A DNA stretch of 64,000 nucleotides from Fibrobacter sp. UBA4223 (GTDB lineage Bacteria; Fibrobacterota; Fibrobacteria; Fibrobacterales; Fibrobacteraceae). How positions within the stretch are numbered: position 1 is the first letter of the stretch; the number at the start of each line of letters is the position of its first letter. The notes under the pieces are model-generated. The model worked only from the letters and a program-made list of their open reading frames with translations. It ran no database searches and was not told where the DNA came from. A program made the position numbers and the translations under genes. The stretch lies in contig DFTB01000017.1 in the NCBI GenBank assembly GCA_002382975.1, positions 62,001 through 126,000 of the forward strand. Direction: 5' to 3'. This document shows, piece by piece, positions 7,839 to 16,171 of this stretch.

Positions 7839-9026
7839 ATGAAATTTTTACATACGGCGGACTTGCATATCGGGAAAAGCATATGCGAACATTCGATGCT
7901 CGACGAACAGAGGCATATCCTGGCGAGCATTTTAGAGGCGGTTAGGGGAGAAAAACCCGATGCGCTCCTGGTAGCGGGGGATGTTTATGACAAGTCGGTG
8001 CCCAGCGCTGAGGCGGTTGCCGTTCTGGATGACTTTTTGGTGCGGCTATCCGAGACAGGCACAAAGGTGTTTGTGCTGAGTGGAAACCATGATTCGGCGG
8101 AGCGCATAGCCTTTGGCGGACGCCTCATGGAAAATAGGGGCGTGCACATGTCACCGGTTTATAGTGGCGAGTTTGCTCCAGTGACCTTGCAAGATGAATT
8201 TGGCGAGGTGGATGTATGGATGCTCCCCTTTGTGCGTCCTGCGACGGTACGCGCCTGCCTGGGCAGCGACGAAGAGCGGGACCAGGTGATGGATTACACC
8301 TCTGCCATGCGTATGGCGATTGCCCAGATGCATTTTACGCCGGGGCGTCGCAACGTGCTTCTGGCACACCAGTTTGTGACTGGTGCCGAACGGAGCGATT
8401 CAGAGGAAAACGTGGGAGGCCTCGATAACGTGGATGCCTCTGTTTTCGATGGCTTTGACTATGTAGCCCTCGGGCATATTCACAAACCTCAGAACGTGGC
8501 AAAGGATACTGCTGGAAACGCCCGCGTGCGCTACAGCGGAACGCCTCTCAAATATTCCTTGTCGGAGGCAAACCACAAGAAATCTTTGACGTTGGTGGAA
8601 CTTGCGGGAAAATCTGCAGACGGGCTTGCCGGGATAGAAGTTCGAGAGGTTCCGCTGACGCCCAAGCATGATGTTCGCGAAATCAAGGGAACGTTTGCAG
8701 AGCTTGTTTCGCCGGGATTTCAGCGGAGGCAGTTGGCCGAAGGCCTTGAACTTGATGATTTTGTTTATGTAAAACTCACGGACGAAAATGACGTGCCTGA
8801 TGCGGTCTTGAAATTGCGCGGAATATACCCGAACTTGATGATGCTGGATTATGACAACGAACGCACCCGCAATCAGCATGTTACGGTAGGCGACGGAAAG
8901 GTGGAGCAGAAGACCCCGATGGAACTTTTCGGGGAATTCTTTAGCGACATGACCAAGCGTGAATTGAACGAAGAGGAAAGTGAGTTCGTGCAGGACATCA
9001 TTGATGGCATTTGGGAGGAAAAATGA
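7839..9026 (+). CDS. sbcD: Nuclease SbcCD subunit D
   Basis: The calcineurin-like phosphoesterase subunit of the SbcCD (Mre11-Rad50) complex, which cleaves hairpins and protein-blocked DNA ends. The 395 residues open with the metal-binding motif FLHTADLHIGK (Asp8, His10), then GDVYDKSVPS and SGNHDSAERI near 75, and later GHIHKPQ near 210. The C-terminal cap domain follows. The ATG at 7839 lies behind AAAAAAGGATGATGG. The gene overlaps sbcC by four bases (ATGA). Confidence 0.96.
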   Translation: MKFLHTADLHIGKSICEHSMLDEQRHILASILEAVRGEKPDALLVAGDVYDKSVPSAEAVAVLDDFLVRLSETGTKVFVLSGNHDSAERIAFGGRLMENRGVHMSPVYSGEFAPVTLQDEFGEVDVWMLPFVRPATVRACLGSDEERDQVMDYTSAMRMAIAQMHFTPGRRNVLLAHQFVTGAERSDSEENVGGLDNVDASVFDGFDYVALGHIHKPQNVAKDTAGNARVRYSGTPLKYSLSEANHKKSLTLVELAGKSADGLAGIEVREVPLTPKHDVREIKGTFAELVSPGFQRRQLAEGLELDDFVYVKLTDENDVPDAVLKLRGIYPNLMMLDYDNERTRNQHVTVGDGKVEQKTPMELFGEFFSDMTKRELNEEESEFVQDIIDGIWEEK

Positions 9027-11830
9027 GACCGACTAAGCTTGTAATTTCTGCTTTTGGCCCTTATGCGGATCGTACGGTCATCGATTTGGATAGACTCGGA
9101 GCAAATGGGCTCTACCTGATTTCGGGCGATACAGGAGCCGGTAAGACGACCCTTTTTGATGCCATTACTTATGCCCTGTTTGGCCGTGCCAGCGGCGAAA
9201 GCCGTGATGATGCAAAGTTGTTCCGTTGTCTGAATGCAAAACCCGAAACTCCAACACTTGTGGACTTGACCTTTGTCTATGCAGGCAGGGAATATCGCGT
9301 GGTGCGCAATCCCGAATACGAACGCCCCAAGGCTCGTGGTGAAGGCTTTACAAAGGAGTCTGCATCGGTGACATTCTATTACCCTGATGCAAGCGGTAAA
9401 CAAGGGCCAACGAGCCGTTCCGTGAGCAAGGAAAAGGAAGTTGCTGCCGTAGTGCAAGAAATCATCGGGATTGACCGCGACCAGTTTACGAAAATCGCCA
9501 TGATTGCCCAGGGCGACTTTATGAAGGTGCTGCTTTCGTCCACCGACGAACGCAAGAAAATTTTCCGCAGGATTTTCAAGACGGACAAGTTCAACAATTT
9601 GCAGGAGGAATTCAAGAAACGGGCTGCTGAAATAGAAAAGCTTTGCAGCGGGAGCGAATCGGCTGCAAACACCCTGGTTGCGCAAGTCCAATGTTCCGGC
9701 ACATCTGCCAATGCGGCGGAACTGGAACGTCAGAAAAACTTGGCGACCCAGAAGCAGGTATCGGATTGGCTGGGCGTTTGTAATCTGGTGCAGGCACTTC
9801 TTGCTGAAGATGGCGAATCATTGCAAAAGTTGAGGGCTGAAGCAGATGAAAGTAGCAGGCGTCTTGCCGATATGGACAAGGAGCTTGGTCGCGCCCAGAA
9901 TGTGGAAAAGACTCGTGAGTCATTTAAAAAGGCATCAGGTGATCTTGAAACACTTTTGCCGAAGCTGGAACCGCTGAAGGCCGCAAAAGCTGCTGCCGAA
10001 GACAAACAGTCGGAACGGGACCAATTGCAGGAACAGATTACGACTCTCAGGAATTCACTTCCGGAATACGACAAGCTGGAATCGTACCGCTCCGACGCAG
10101 TCAAGAAAGAAATCGAGTGTAAAAATCTTAAGGGATTGCTCCAGAAGAATCACGAAGACTCTGATTCGCTCAAGGCGAATATTGAACTTCTTGAAAAGGA
10201 TTTCAAAGACCTTGGTGATGCTGGTGCAAAGAAGCAGGAATTGCTAGCTCAGTTCGAAAAACTTTCGGCAAGACAGGAGGACTTGCAGAAGGTGGGCAAG
10301 AATGTCAAGGAACTGTCCACGCTAGGCGAATCGTATGAAAATGCGAAGAAGGCATACGTCGATGCCGATAAAGCCTATCAAGAAAAGCAGGGTGAGTACG
10401 AGGCGAAAAACCGTGCCTTCTTGAATGAACAAGCGGGAATTATGGCCGAGGCGTTGGTGGAAAATGAACCTTGTCCGGTATGCGGTTCTACGCACCATCC
10501 CCATAAGGCGTGCAAGTCCGTAGATGCTCCCAGTCAGGCGGAACTGGAACAGCTCAAGAAGGCCTTGTCGGGGCTAGAATCTGACCGTAGCGATAAGAGT
10601 GGCCTTGCATCGCAGGCAAAGGGAAAGTTCGAAGAAAAACAGACCGCTGTACAGGCGCTGGTGCAAGAACTTTTCGGCGAGTGCAGCCTGGAAGACGCCC
10701 GGGAACGGGGTAATGGGGAATATGCCGAAAACCGCAAAAAGATGGATGGGCTGACATGCGCAAAATCTGAGGAGGAAAAACGGGAAAAGCGCAAGGCCTT
10801 CCTGGAAAAAACGATTCCCGAAAAGCGAACTGAACTTGAAAAATTGCAGGCCGCGGCAATTGGACTGGAAAAGCAAATTTCGGGTCTAAGCGCCGAAGTG
10901 GGGTCTTCCAAGAAGGCGGCTGAAGCCCTTTCAAAAAAACTGCCCTTTGAAAACAAGACGGAAGCCGAAAAGCAGATTCGCGAAACCCAGGCAAAGCTTG
11001 ATGAATCCAAGCGCGAACTGGAGAAGGCTACTGCCGCATTTACTGAATGCGAAAAGCAGGTGAACGAACTGAATGCAAGCAAGTCAACGCTTGCATCTCA
11101 GCTGGAAGGCGCTCCGGAATACGACCTTGCGGCCCTGCAGGCAAGCCGTGAACAGGCCGCCGCAGCGCACAATGCGCTTGCGCATTCGCAGAACGAAGTT
11201 TCTGCCCGTCTTGCCCAGAACCGGAATGTACTTGAACAGATCGGCAAGACGGTGGGTGCGCTGGGCGAGCAGCTCCGCAGACGCGGCTGGATCAAGAATC
11301 TGTCCGATACCGCCAACGGAGGGCTTTCAGGTCAGGGCAAGGTGATGCTGGAGACCTATGTGCAGGCGTCTTACTTTGACCGCATTGTGAACCGTGCCAA
11401 CATCCGTTTTCGCATACTTTCCAACGGCCAGTATGAACTGGTTCGCCGTATCGAGGCCGCCAATAACAGGAGTCAAAGTGGTCTTGACTTGAACGTGCTG
11501 GACCATTCCAGCGGCAGGCAGCGCGATGTAAAAACGCTGAGCGGTGGTGAAAGCTTCTTGGCGTCCCTTTCCCTTGCCTTGGGCCTTGCCGACGAGGTGC
11601 AAAGTTCTGCAGGCGGAATCCAGCTGGATACCATGTTCGTGGACGAAGGGTTCGGTTCTCTTGACGATGAAAGCCTGAAGCTTGCTATCAATACTTTGCA
11701 GGGCCTTGCCGGCGAAAACCGCCTGGTGGGCATTATCAGCCACGTGAACGAACTGGAACACAAGATTGACAAGATCGTCCGTGTGAAAAAGGACGAAAAC
11801 AAAATCAGTCGGGTGACGATAGAAGTGTAA
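9023..11830 (+). CDS. sbcC: Nuclease SbcCD subunit C
   Basis: The SMC/Rad50-like ATPase partner of SbcD. The 935 residues contain Walker A (GDTGAGKTTLFDAITYALFG, residues 35-54), a Q-loop region (MIAQGDFMKVLL), long coiled coils, and the zinc hook CPVCG with its first Cys near residue 484. They end with the ABC signature LSGGESFLASLSLALG near 838 and the Walker B/D-loop MFVDEGFGSLDDESL near 870. The two coiled-coil arms are of similar length, as expected for a hook in the middle. The ATG at 9023 follows GGGAGGAAAA and overlaps sbcD. Confidence 0.96.
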   Translation: MRPTKLVISAFGPYADRTVIDLDRLGANGLYLISGDTGAGKTTLFDAITYALFGRASGESRDDAKLFRCLNAKPETPTLVDLTFVYAGREYRVVRNPEYERPKARGEGFTKESASVTFYYPDASGKQGPTSRSVSKEKEVAAVVQEIIGIDRDQFTKIAMIAQGDFMKVLLSSTDERKKIFRRIFKTDKFNNLQEEFKKRAAEIEKLCSGSESAANTLVAQVQCSGTSANAAELERQKNLATQKQVSDWLGVCNLVQALLAEDGESLQKLRAEADESSRRLADMDKELGRAQNVEKTRESFKKASGDLETLLPKLEPLKAAKAAAEDKQSERDQLQEQITTLRNSLPEYDKLESYRSDAVKKEIECKNLKGLLQKNHEDSDSLKANIELLEKDFKDLGDAGAKKQELLAQFEKLSARQEDLQKVGKNVKELSTLGESYENAKKAYVDADKAYQEKQGEYEAKNRAFLNEQAGIMAEALVENEPCPVCGSTHHPHKACKSVDAPSQAELEQLKKALSGLESDRSDKSGLASQAKGKFEEKQTAVQALVQELFGECSLEDARERGNGEYAENRKKMDGLTCAKSEEEKREKRKAFLEKTIPEKRTELEKLQAAAIGLEKQISGLSAEVGSSKKAAEALSKKLPFENKTEAEKQIRETQAKLDESKRELEKATAAFTECEKQVNELNASKSTLASQLEGAPEYDLAALQASREQAAAAHNALAHSQNEVSARLAQNRNVLEQIGKTVGALGEQLRRRGWIKNLSDTANGGLSGQGKVMLETYVQASYFDRIVNRANIRFRILSNGQYELVRRIEAANNRSQSGLDLNVLDHSSGRQRDVKTLSGGESFLASLSLALGLADEVQSSAGGIQLDTMFVDEGFGSLDDESLKLAINTLQGLAGENRLVGIISHVNELEHKIDKIVRVKKDENKISRVTIEV

Positions 11831-11836
11831 TTGGGG

Positions 11837-11860
11837 TAGGCGCTTCGGCGCCTATTTCTT
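11837..11860. terminator. Bidirectional terminator between sbcC and the GT4 gene
   Basis: The perfect 7-bp stem TAGGCGC/GCGCCTA with a TTCG tetraloop is followed by TTTCTT on the plus strand. It serves convergent genes; the GT4 stop codon lies inside the stem. Confidence 0.7.
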
Positions 11861-13138
11861 CAGGCACTTTTCGTAGGCTTGGACTTGCCGCTCGATAATG
11901 CCGTCCCAGGTGAAGCATTCGGCGATGCGCTTCTGGGCGCCGGCGAGTAAGTCCCTTACGAGGCCGGCGTCCGAGGAGAGCTTCTTGAAGGCGCTGGCGA
12001 GGGCTTCCGGGGACTTTTCAGGGACCAGGATGCCCGAGACGCCGTCAACGACTACGTCGGGAATTCCTCCGACGTTGCTGGCGACAACGGGGAGGCCAAG
12101 CTCCATCGCTTCGATGAGCACTACGCCCAGGCCTTCGGTATCGCCCTTGCTGTCTACGATGGCGGGGAGCGTAAAGACGTTGGCGGTCCTATATTCGTTT
12201 GCAAGTTCCTCCGGCGAAAGCTTGCCCGTAAAGATGATTTCGGCAGATTCCGGGGGCATGCTGGCGGCTTGCTTCTTCAGTTCTTCCGTCAGGTCTCCCA
12301 CGCCCACGATGCGGATTTCGAACTGGTCTCTGGGCAGGTACTTGGCGGCTTCGATGAGGTAGCAGATGCCCTTGCGCTCGATGTGCCGCCCTACGAACAG
12401 GATCTTGAATTTGCCGTTTATGGCGTGAGGTTCGGGGGTTTTAGGGGAGTCTCCCCTAGGTGAGGGGGTAGCGGAAGCCGAGGCTGGAGCGAGGGGGAGG
12501 CTTCCCCCTTCCACTGCCTCTCGCCTCTCGTCTTTCGTATTTCGTCTTTCGTCTAGGGTAGTCCCGTACGGACTCCATTCCACATCTACGTTCCGGATGG
12601 CCTTGATCTTGCCGGCGGTGAAGCTGGAGTTGGCGAACACGGCCTGGGCTTGCCCGATGGCGAATTTCAGGAGGGGCTTCACCCATTTCTTTTTGCGGAT
12701 GAGCAAAAGTTCCGCTCCGTGAAAATTCAGCACCAGCGGAATTTTGAACAACTTAGCGGCCCCGAGGGCGATGTAGGCGTGGGGGAATGGCCAGTGGGCG
12801 TGGATGATGTCAGGGCGCCACTTGCGGCAGATGGCAAGGCACTTGAAAAATCCGCTGATGATGTAGGGGATGGCGAGGAGTTGCAGCCAGGGCTTGCTTG
12901 CCATCTTGGAGGGAGCGCCTTCTTCGTGGGTGAGCATCTCCAGGTTCGCGGGCGCGTAGCGGAAACGGTTCACCGGCACACCGTCGATATCGTGGGATTT
13001 CAGCCCCTTGTAGGCGGGGGCGAGAACCTGCACCTGTAGGCCTGCCTTTTTCAGGTGGGCGATGGAGGTACGCAGCCAGGGGACTTCGGCGTCTTCGTGG
13101 AACCGCGGATAGACGGAGCCAATGACCAGGACTTTCAT
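11852..13138 (-). CDS. Family 4 glycosyltransferase with in-frame repeat insert
   Basis: A GT-B glycosyltransferase, 428 residues, likely transferring a sugar from a nucleotide sugar to a cell-surface glycan or lipid. The N-domain shows IHAHWPFPHAYIALGAAKL near 110-130. The C-domain starts at KILFVGRHIERKGICYLIEA near 245 and includes the GT4 nucleotide-sugar motif EGLGVVLIEAMELGLPVVAS near 345. Residues about 195-238, between the domains, are not family sequence. They translate a heptad tract (DERRNTKDERREA) and a palindromic repeat (LPLAPASASATPSPRG). The reading frame survives, so the enzyme may remain active because the insert is in the interdomain linker. The gene is adjacent to the one at 13140-13598 (1 bp gap) and probably co-transcribed with it. 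Confidence 0.88.
   Translation of the reverse strand: MKVLVIGSVYPRFHEDAEVPWLRTSIAHLKKAGLQVQVLAPAYKGLKSHDIDGVPVNRFRYAPANLEMLTHEEGAPSKMASKPWLQLLAIPYIISGFFKCLAICRKWRPDIIHAHWPFPHAYIALGAAKLFKIPLVLNFHGAELLLIRKKKWVKPLLKFAIGQAQAVFANSSFTAGKIKAIRNVDVEWSPYGTTLDERRNTKDERREAVEGGSLPLAPASASATPSPRGDSPKTPEPHAINGKFKILFVGRHIERKGICYLIEAAKYLPRDQFEIRIVGVGDLTEELKKQAASMPPESAEIIFTGKLSPEELANEYRTANVFTLPAIVDSKGDTEGLGVVLIEAMELGLPVVASNVGGIPDVVVDGVSGILVPEKSPEALASAFKKLSSDAGLVRDLLAGAQKRIAECFTWDGIIERQVQAYEKCLKK
12430..12560. repeat. Composite repeat inside the GT4 coding region
   Basis: Two parts. At 12440-12510 there is a GC-rich element with CCCCTAGG and GGAGGCTTCCCCC-type inverted segments, related on the opposite strand to the intergenic element at 56390-56435. 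At 12518-12559 there are six heptads: CTCTCGC, CTCTCGT, CTTTCGT, ATTTCGT, CTTTCGT, CTAGGGT. Together they add about 43 codons in frame. Confidence 0.75.
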
Positions 13139-13139
13139 C

Positions 13140-13598
13140 TTAGGTTCCCGTCTTGGCGGCTTCGCTTTCGTCCTGGATGCAGGCGGGGTAAACGATGGGG
13201 CGCACGGCGTTGGGCAGAATCAGGGAGATGGCGCTGAATTCGCGTCTCTGGGCAATCTGCTCGATACGGCCACGGACGCGGTTCCAGCCTTCCAGCTTGG
13301 AGTCCAGCAGCAGCATGCCCAGACCGGAGTTGTTCTCCAGGAACCCGATGATGTCGCTTCCGCGGCTGTTCTTGGTCAGGGACTCCAGGAACACTTCCCA
13401 GAAGATTTCGTTCTGCTCGTCGGTCTTGAGCATTTCTTTGATGGTCTTGAAGTCGAATTCGAGGTAAACGAAGGAACTCTTATCCTCGTCGCTGCGGATA
13501 ATTTCTTCTTGACAACGCCTTTCGAATATTTCCGCGGTGTAGATGGAAATATTAAAACGGCATTTTCGAATAATTTCGAAGAGGGTTTCCTTCATCAT
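13140..13598 (-). CDS. Hypothetical protein, possibly a degenerate GGDEF-like domain
   Basis: A 152-residue protein without signal peptide or membrane segment. The order of motifs loosely resembles a diguanylate cyclase domain: an N-terminal FERRCQEEIIRSDEDKSSFVYLEFDF segment and a later SDIIGFLENNSGLGMLLLDS segment where GGDEF would sit, followed by GWNRVRGRIEQIA. The catalytic GG[DE]EF residues are absent, so any such domain would be inactive. This resemblance is a weak inference. The start is the ATG at 13598 or the next Met (13595), followed by an 11-residue basic helix. It lies directly upstream of the GT4 gene on the same strand. Confidence 0.6.
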   Translation of the reverse strand: MMKETLFEIIRKCRFNISIYTAEIFERRCQEEIIRSDEDKSSFVYLEFDFKTIKEMLKTDEQNEIFWEVFLESLTKNSRGSDIIGFLENNSGLGMLLLDSKLEGWNRVRGRIEQIAQRREFSAISLILPNAVRPIVYPACIQDESEAAKTGT

Positions 13599-13626
13599 CG
13601 CCCATAATTTAGTCTATTTTTAGGGT

Positions 13627-15498
13627 ATGCAAAGATTGTTGAAGTTGAAAAAAGTGCTGAAGGCAAGCGATTTGTCGTCGCTGGCCGAAAATTTCAGGGC
13701 CATCAAGGCGTCTGTGGCGAAATTGCGCAACCTGACCGCCGAAGAGGTTACCACCCTGGAAAAAAACGGCAACCGTTGCGAGGACTGGAACCGTGTGCTG
13801 GTGGAGCCCAATTTTGACCCCGCCCGCGTGCAGCGCTCCGTGTTCATGGGCGATGTCCGCCTGCCCGCTTTTTACGGCACTCTTCTTTTGCCCGGCGACG
13901 TTTCGTTCCCTACGGGAATTTACGACAGCCTGGTCCACAACTGCATCGTGGAAAACGCCCTGGTCTATAAGGTGTCCATGCTCTCTAACGTGCTGGTGCG
14001 GAGCAGCGCCGTGGTCCACAACGTGGGGACTTTGGTCAGCAGCGGCAAGATCAACTTCATGATCGGTTCTACCATGTCGGTGGGGAACGAGATGGGCGGT
14101 CGGGAGCTTTTCGTGTTCCCGGACATTACCATGGACCTGGTGGAGGCGCAACTTTTCCACAAGGCGGAATCCGACGTGCAGCAGTCCTTCGAGGAACAGC
14201 TGAAAAATTTCCGCGAAGAAATTTCGCTCCCCTTTGGCGTGGTGGGCAAGGGCGCGGTGGTGAGTAACACCAATATTGTGCGCAACAGCTGGATCGGGGC
14301 CCATGCCCGCGTAGAAGGGGCGGCCAAGATCCGCAACACCATTATCCTCAGCTCCTTGGAAGAATCTACCCACATTTACGATTCCGTGATTATCGAGAAT
14401 TCCGACCTGCAGATGGGCGTCAAGGTCCATACCGGCGCGGAGGTTCAGCGTTCTGTGCTGATGAGCCGGTCAAAGGTAGGCTGCAAGGCTATCGTGAAGT
14501 CTTCTATTGTGGCGCCCTGCTGCCATATCGAAGAGGGCGAGGTGAACAGCTCTTATATGGGCCCCTTGACCCAGATGCACCACCATTCCCTGCTGATTGC
14601 GGCCCTGTGGCCCGACGGTTGCGGAAACCTGGGCTATGGCGCCAACGTAGGGAGCAACCACACGGGACGCATGCCTGACCAGGAAATTATGCCCGGCCAG
14701 GGGATGTTCTTTGGTCTTGGAGTAAACGTGAAGTTCCCCGCCAACTATAGGGAATCTCCCTTTACCCTGATTGCAAGCGGTGTGACCACCATGCCCCAGA
14801 GGGTCAAGTTCCCCTTCTCCCTGATTCGCTCCGGTGACCCGCAACTGATGGGAGTGCCTGCCCGCCTGAACGAGATTTTGCCCGCCTGGAATTACGCCCG
14901 GAACGCCTACGCCCTGGACCGCAACATCTACAAGTATGCCCAGCGGGGCAAGGGCGCTGTGCCCAATTCCTACTTTAGCCTTTACGGGGCGGAAACGGTT
15001 CACTATGCGTTTGACGCATACTGCCGCTTGCAGGTGAACCAGGTTCAAGACGTTTATACCAAGGAACACATCGACGGCCTGGGCGAAAACTTCTTGCGGG
15101 AACGGGTCCGCCAGAAGGCCCTGAAGACCTACGGAGAATACCTGGAACGCTACGTGCTGGACCAGATGATAGCCCTGGTGGAAAACGACGCCTCCCTGGC
15201 GCTTCAGCCCCCGCGGGAACTCCGTCGCCTGCTTTCGGGCGACCTGAACCGGGAAGTTTCGCGGGTGGTGCCTATGCCAGCTACCTTTGATGAACTGGTC
15301 AAGCGCTACCGCACTCTGGAAAAGGAATGGTTCGACAGCGTGGCCCACGGGCTGGACAAGGACATTGCCCGCGGCAAGGAAATCTTCGACGATTACGAGA
15401 GCGCTCACCCCATCGACAAGAATTTTGCCGAATGGGAGAAGAACCGCTTCGAGGAATCTGTGAAACGCCTGAGCGCCGTGCTGAAAAACCTGGGCTAG
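13627..15498 (+). CDS. DUF4954-like protein with left-handed beta-helix core
   Basis: A 623-residue cytoplasmic-type protein. The N-terminus LRNLTAEEVTTLEKNGNRCEDWNRVLV matches the pattern I recall for DUF4954 proteins of Bacteroidetes. A long central region (about 70-400) has imperfect hexapeptide-type turns (HNCIVENALVYKVSMLSNVLVRSSAVVHNVG), as in acyltransferases and nucleotidyltransferases such as GlmU. That suggests a sugar-nucleotide or acyl-transfer role. Near residue 318 it has YMGPLTQMHHHSLLIAALWPDGCGNLGYGANVGSNHTGR, with several His that could be catalytic. The C-terminal third is helical. The function is not established. The next gene starts 6 bp downstream. Confidence 0.75.
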   Translation: MQRLLKLKKVLKASDLSSLAENFRAIKASVAKLRNLTAEEVTTLEKNGNRCEDWNRVLVEPNFDPARVQRSVFMGDVRLPAFYGTLLLPGDVSFPTGIYDSLVHNCIVENALVYKVSMLSNVLVRSSAVVHNVGTLVSSGKINFMIGSTMSVGNEMGGRELFVFPDITMDLVEAQLFHKAESDVQQSFEEQLKNFREEISLPFGVVGKGAVVSNTNIVRNSWIGAHARVEGAAKIRNTIILSSLEESTHIYDSVIIENSDLQMGVKVHTGAEVQRSVLMSRSKVGCKAIVKSSIVAPCCHIEEGEVNSSYMGPLTQMHHHSLLIAALWPDGCGNLGYGANVGSNHTGRMPDQEIMPGQGMFFGLGVNVKFPANYRESPFTLIASGVTTMPQRVKFPFSLIRSGDPQLMGVPARLNEILPAWNYARNAYALDRNIYKYAQRGKGAVPNSYFSLYGAETVHYAFDAYCRLQVNQVQDVYTKEHIDGLGENFLRERVRQKALKTYGEYLERYVLDQMIALVENDASLALQPPRELRRLLSGDLNREVSRVVPMPATFDELVKRYRTLEKEWFDSVAHGLDKDIARGKEIFDDYESAHPIDKNFAEWEKNRFEESVKRLSAVLKNLG

Positions 15499-15504
15499 CT
15501 CCCG

Positions 15505-16065
15505 ATGGATTATCCTGTGCTTTTGTTTGCGTTGCTTGCGCTGGAGATTGCGGCGCGGGCTGTGCTTGAAATTCGCGAGAGGCGCGTAACCCAGCTGCGT
15601 GGCGGTGTGCTTGCGCTTTTGCGCCTGATTCCCCTGCTGAACGACATTTTACCCCTGCCCGAAAGTAGGCGGGAGGTGCCCGAAGACCGTTTTGTGGAAG
15701 AGCATGAAAAGGCCCATCGTGAATTGAAGCACGGGATTCTGCGGAACCTGCTGAAGGTAATCCTGCTGTGCCTTGCGGTTGGGGTCTTGCTGTTTTTGGT
15801 GGTGCGTCTTGGGCTACCCTGGTGGCAGTCCGTGCTGTGGCTCCACCTGGCGGCGATTCCCTTCAAGCTGTTTTTCCACTGGTCCTGCTGGGGCCAGGAA
15901 TTCGAGGCTGACGAACGCGCCTACAAAAAGCTAGGCAAGAAGGTGGCCAAAGACGCCATGCGCGAACTTGTCGCAAGGGAGATTCCCTACACGCCCCTGT
16001 TTGCACTTTTCTATCGGGAACACCCTACGGCAGCCCTCCGCAGCCAGAGACTGTTGAACCGCTAG
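15505..16065 (+). CDS. Compact M48-type membrane zinc metallopeptidase
   Basis: A 186-residue membrane protein with the three hallmarks of Ste24/HtpX (M48) proteases in the right order. HEKAH (residues 67-71) is the HExxH zinc motif. EFEAD (132-136) carries the third zinc ligand Glu. EHPTAALRSQRL (172-183) matches the HP...R..L motif. Hydrophobic segments lie at about 4-20, 82-102 and 108-126, the last two between the HExxH and ExxAD motifs as in Ste24. Typical family members are 280-420 residues, so this is a minimal version. The membrane substrate is unknown. It is probably co-transcribed with the DUF4954-like gene, 6 bp upstream. Confidence 0.7.
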   Translation: MDYPVLLFALLALEIAARAVLEIRERRVTQLRGGVLALLRLIPLLNDILPLPESRREVPEDRFVEEHEKAHRELKHGILRNLLKVILLCLAVGVLLFLVVRLGLPWWQSVLWLHLAAIPFKLFFHWSCWGQEFEADERAYKKLGKKVAKDAMRELVAREIPYTPLFALFYREHPTAALRSQRLLNR

Positions 16066-16094
16066 GGCTTTACATCATTCTCGCACTTTACGTT

Positions 16095-16144
16095 GTCATG
16101 CCCGCGTGGTTCGGCGTCGCTCACCAACCTTAGCGGGCATCTCC
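16095..16144. repeat. Palindromic GTCATGCCCGC-type repeat
   Basis: GTCATGCCCGCG and GCGGGCATCTCC form the two arms, with about 26 bp between. It lies between convergent genes and is one of several members of a family in this window (16560, 27399, 29203, 49741, 56355). Confidence 0.7.
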
Positions 16145-16171
16145 TATCATCAAGGAGAGGATTCATACTTT

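Noticed and set aside
13140-13598. Active diguanylate cyclase
   Set aside because: The GG(D/E)EF active-site residues are absent; at most a degenerate domain.
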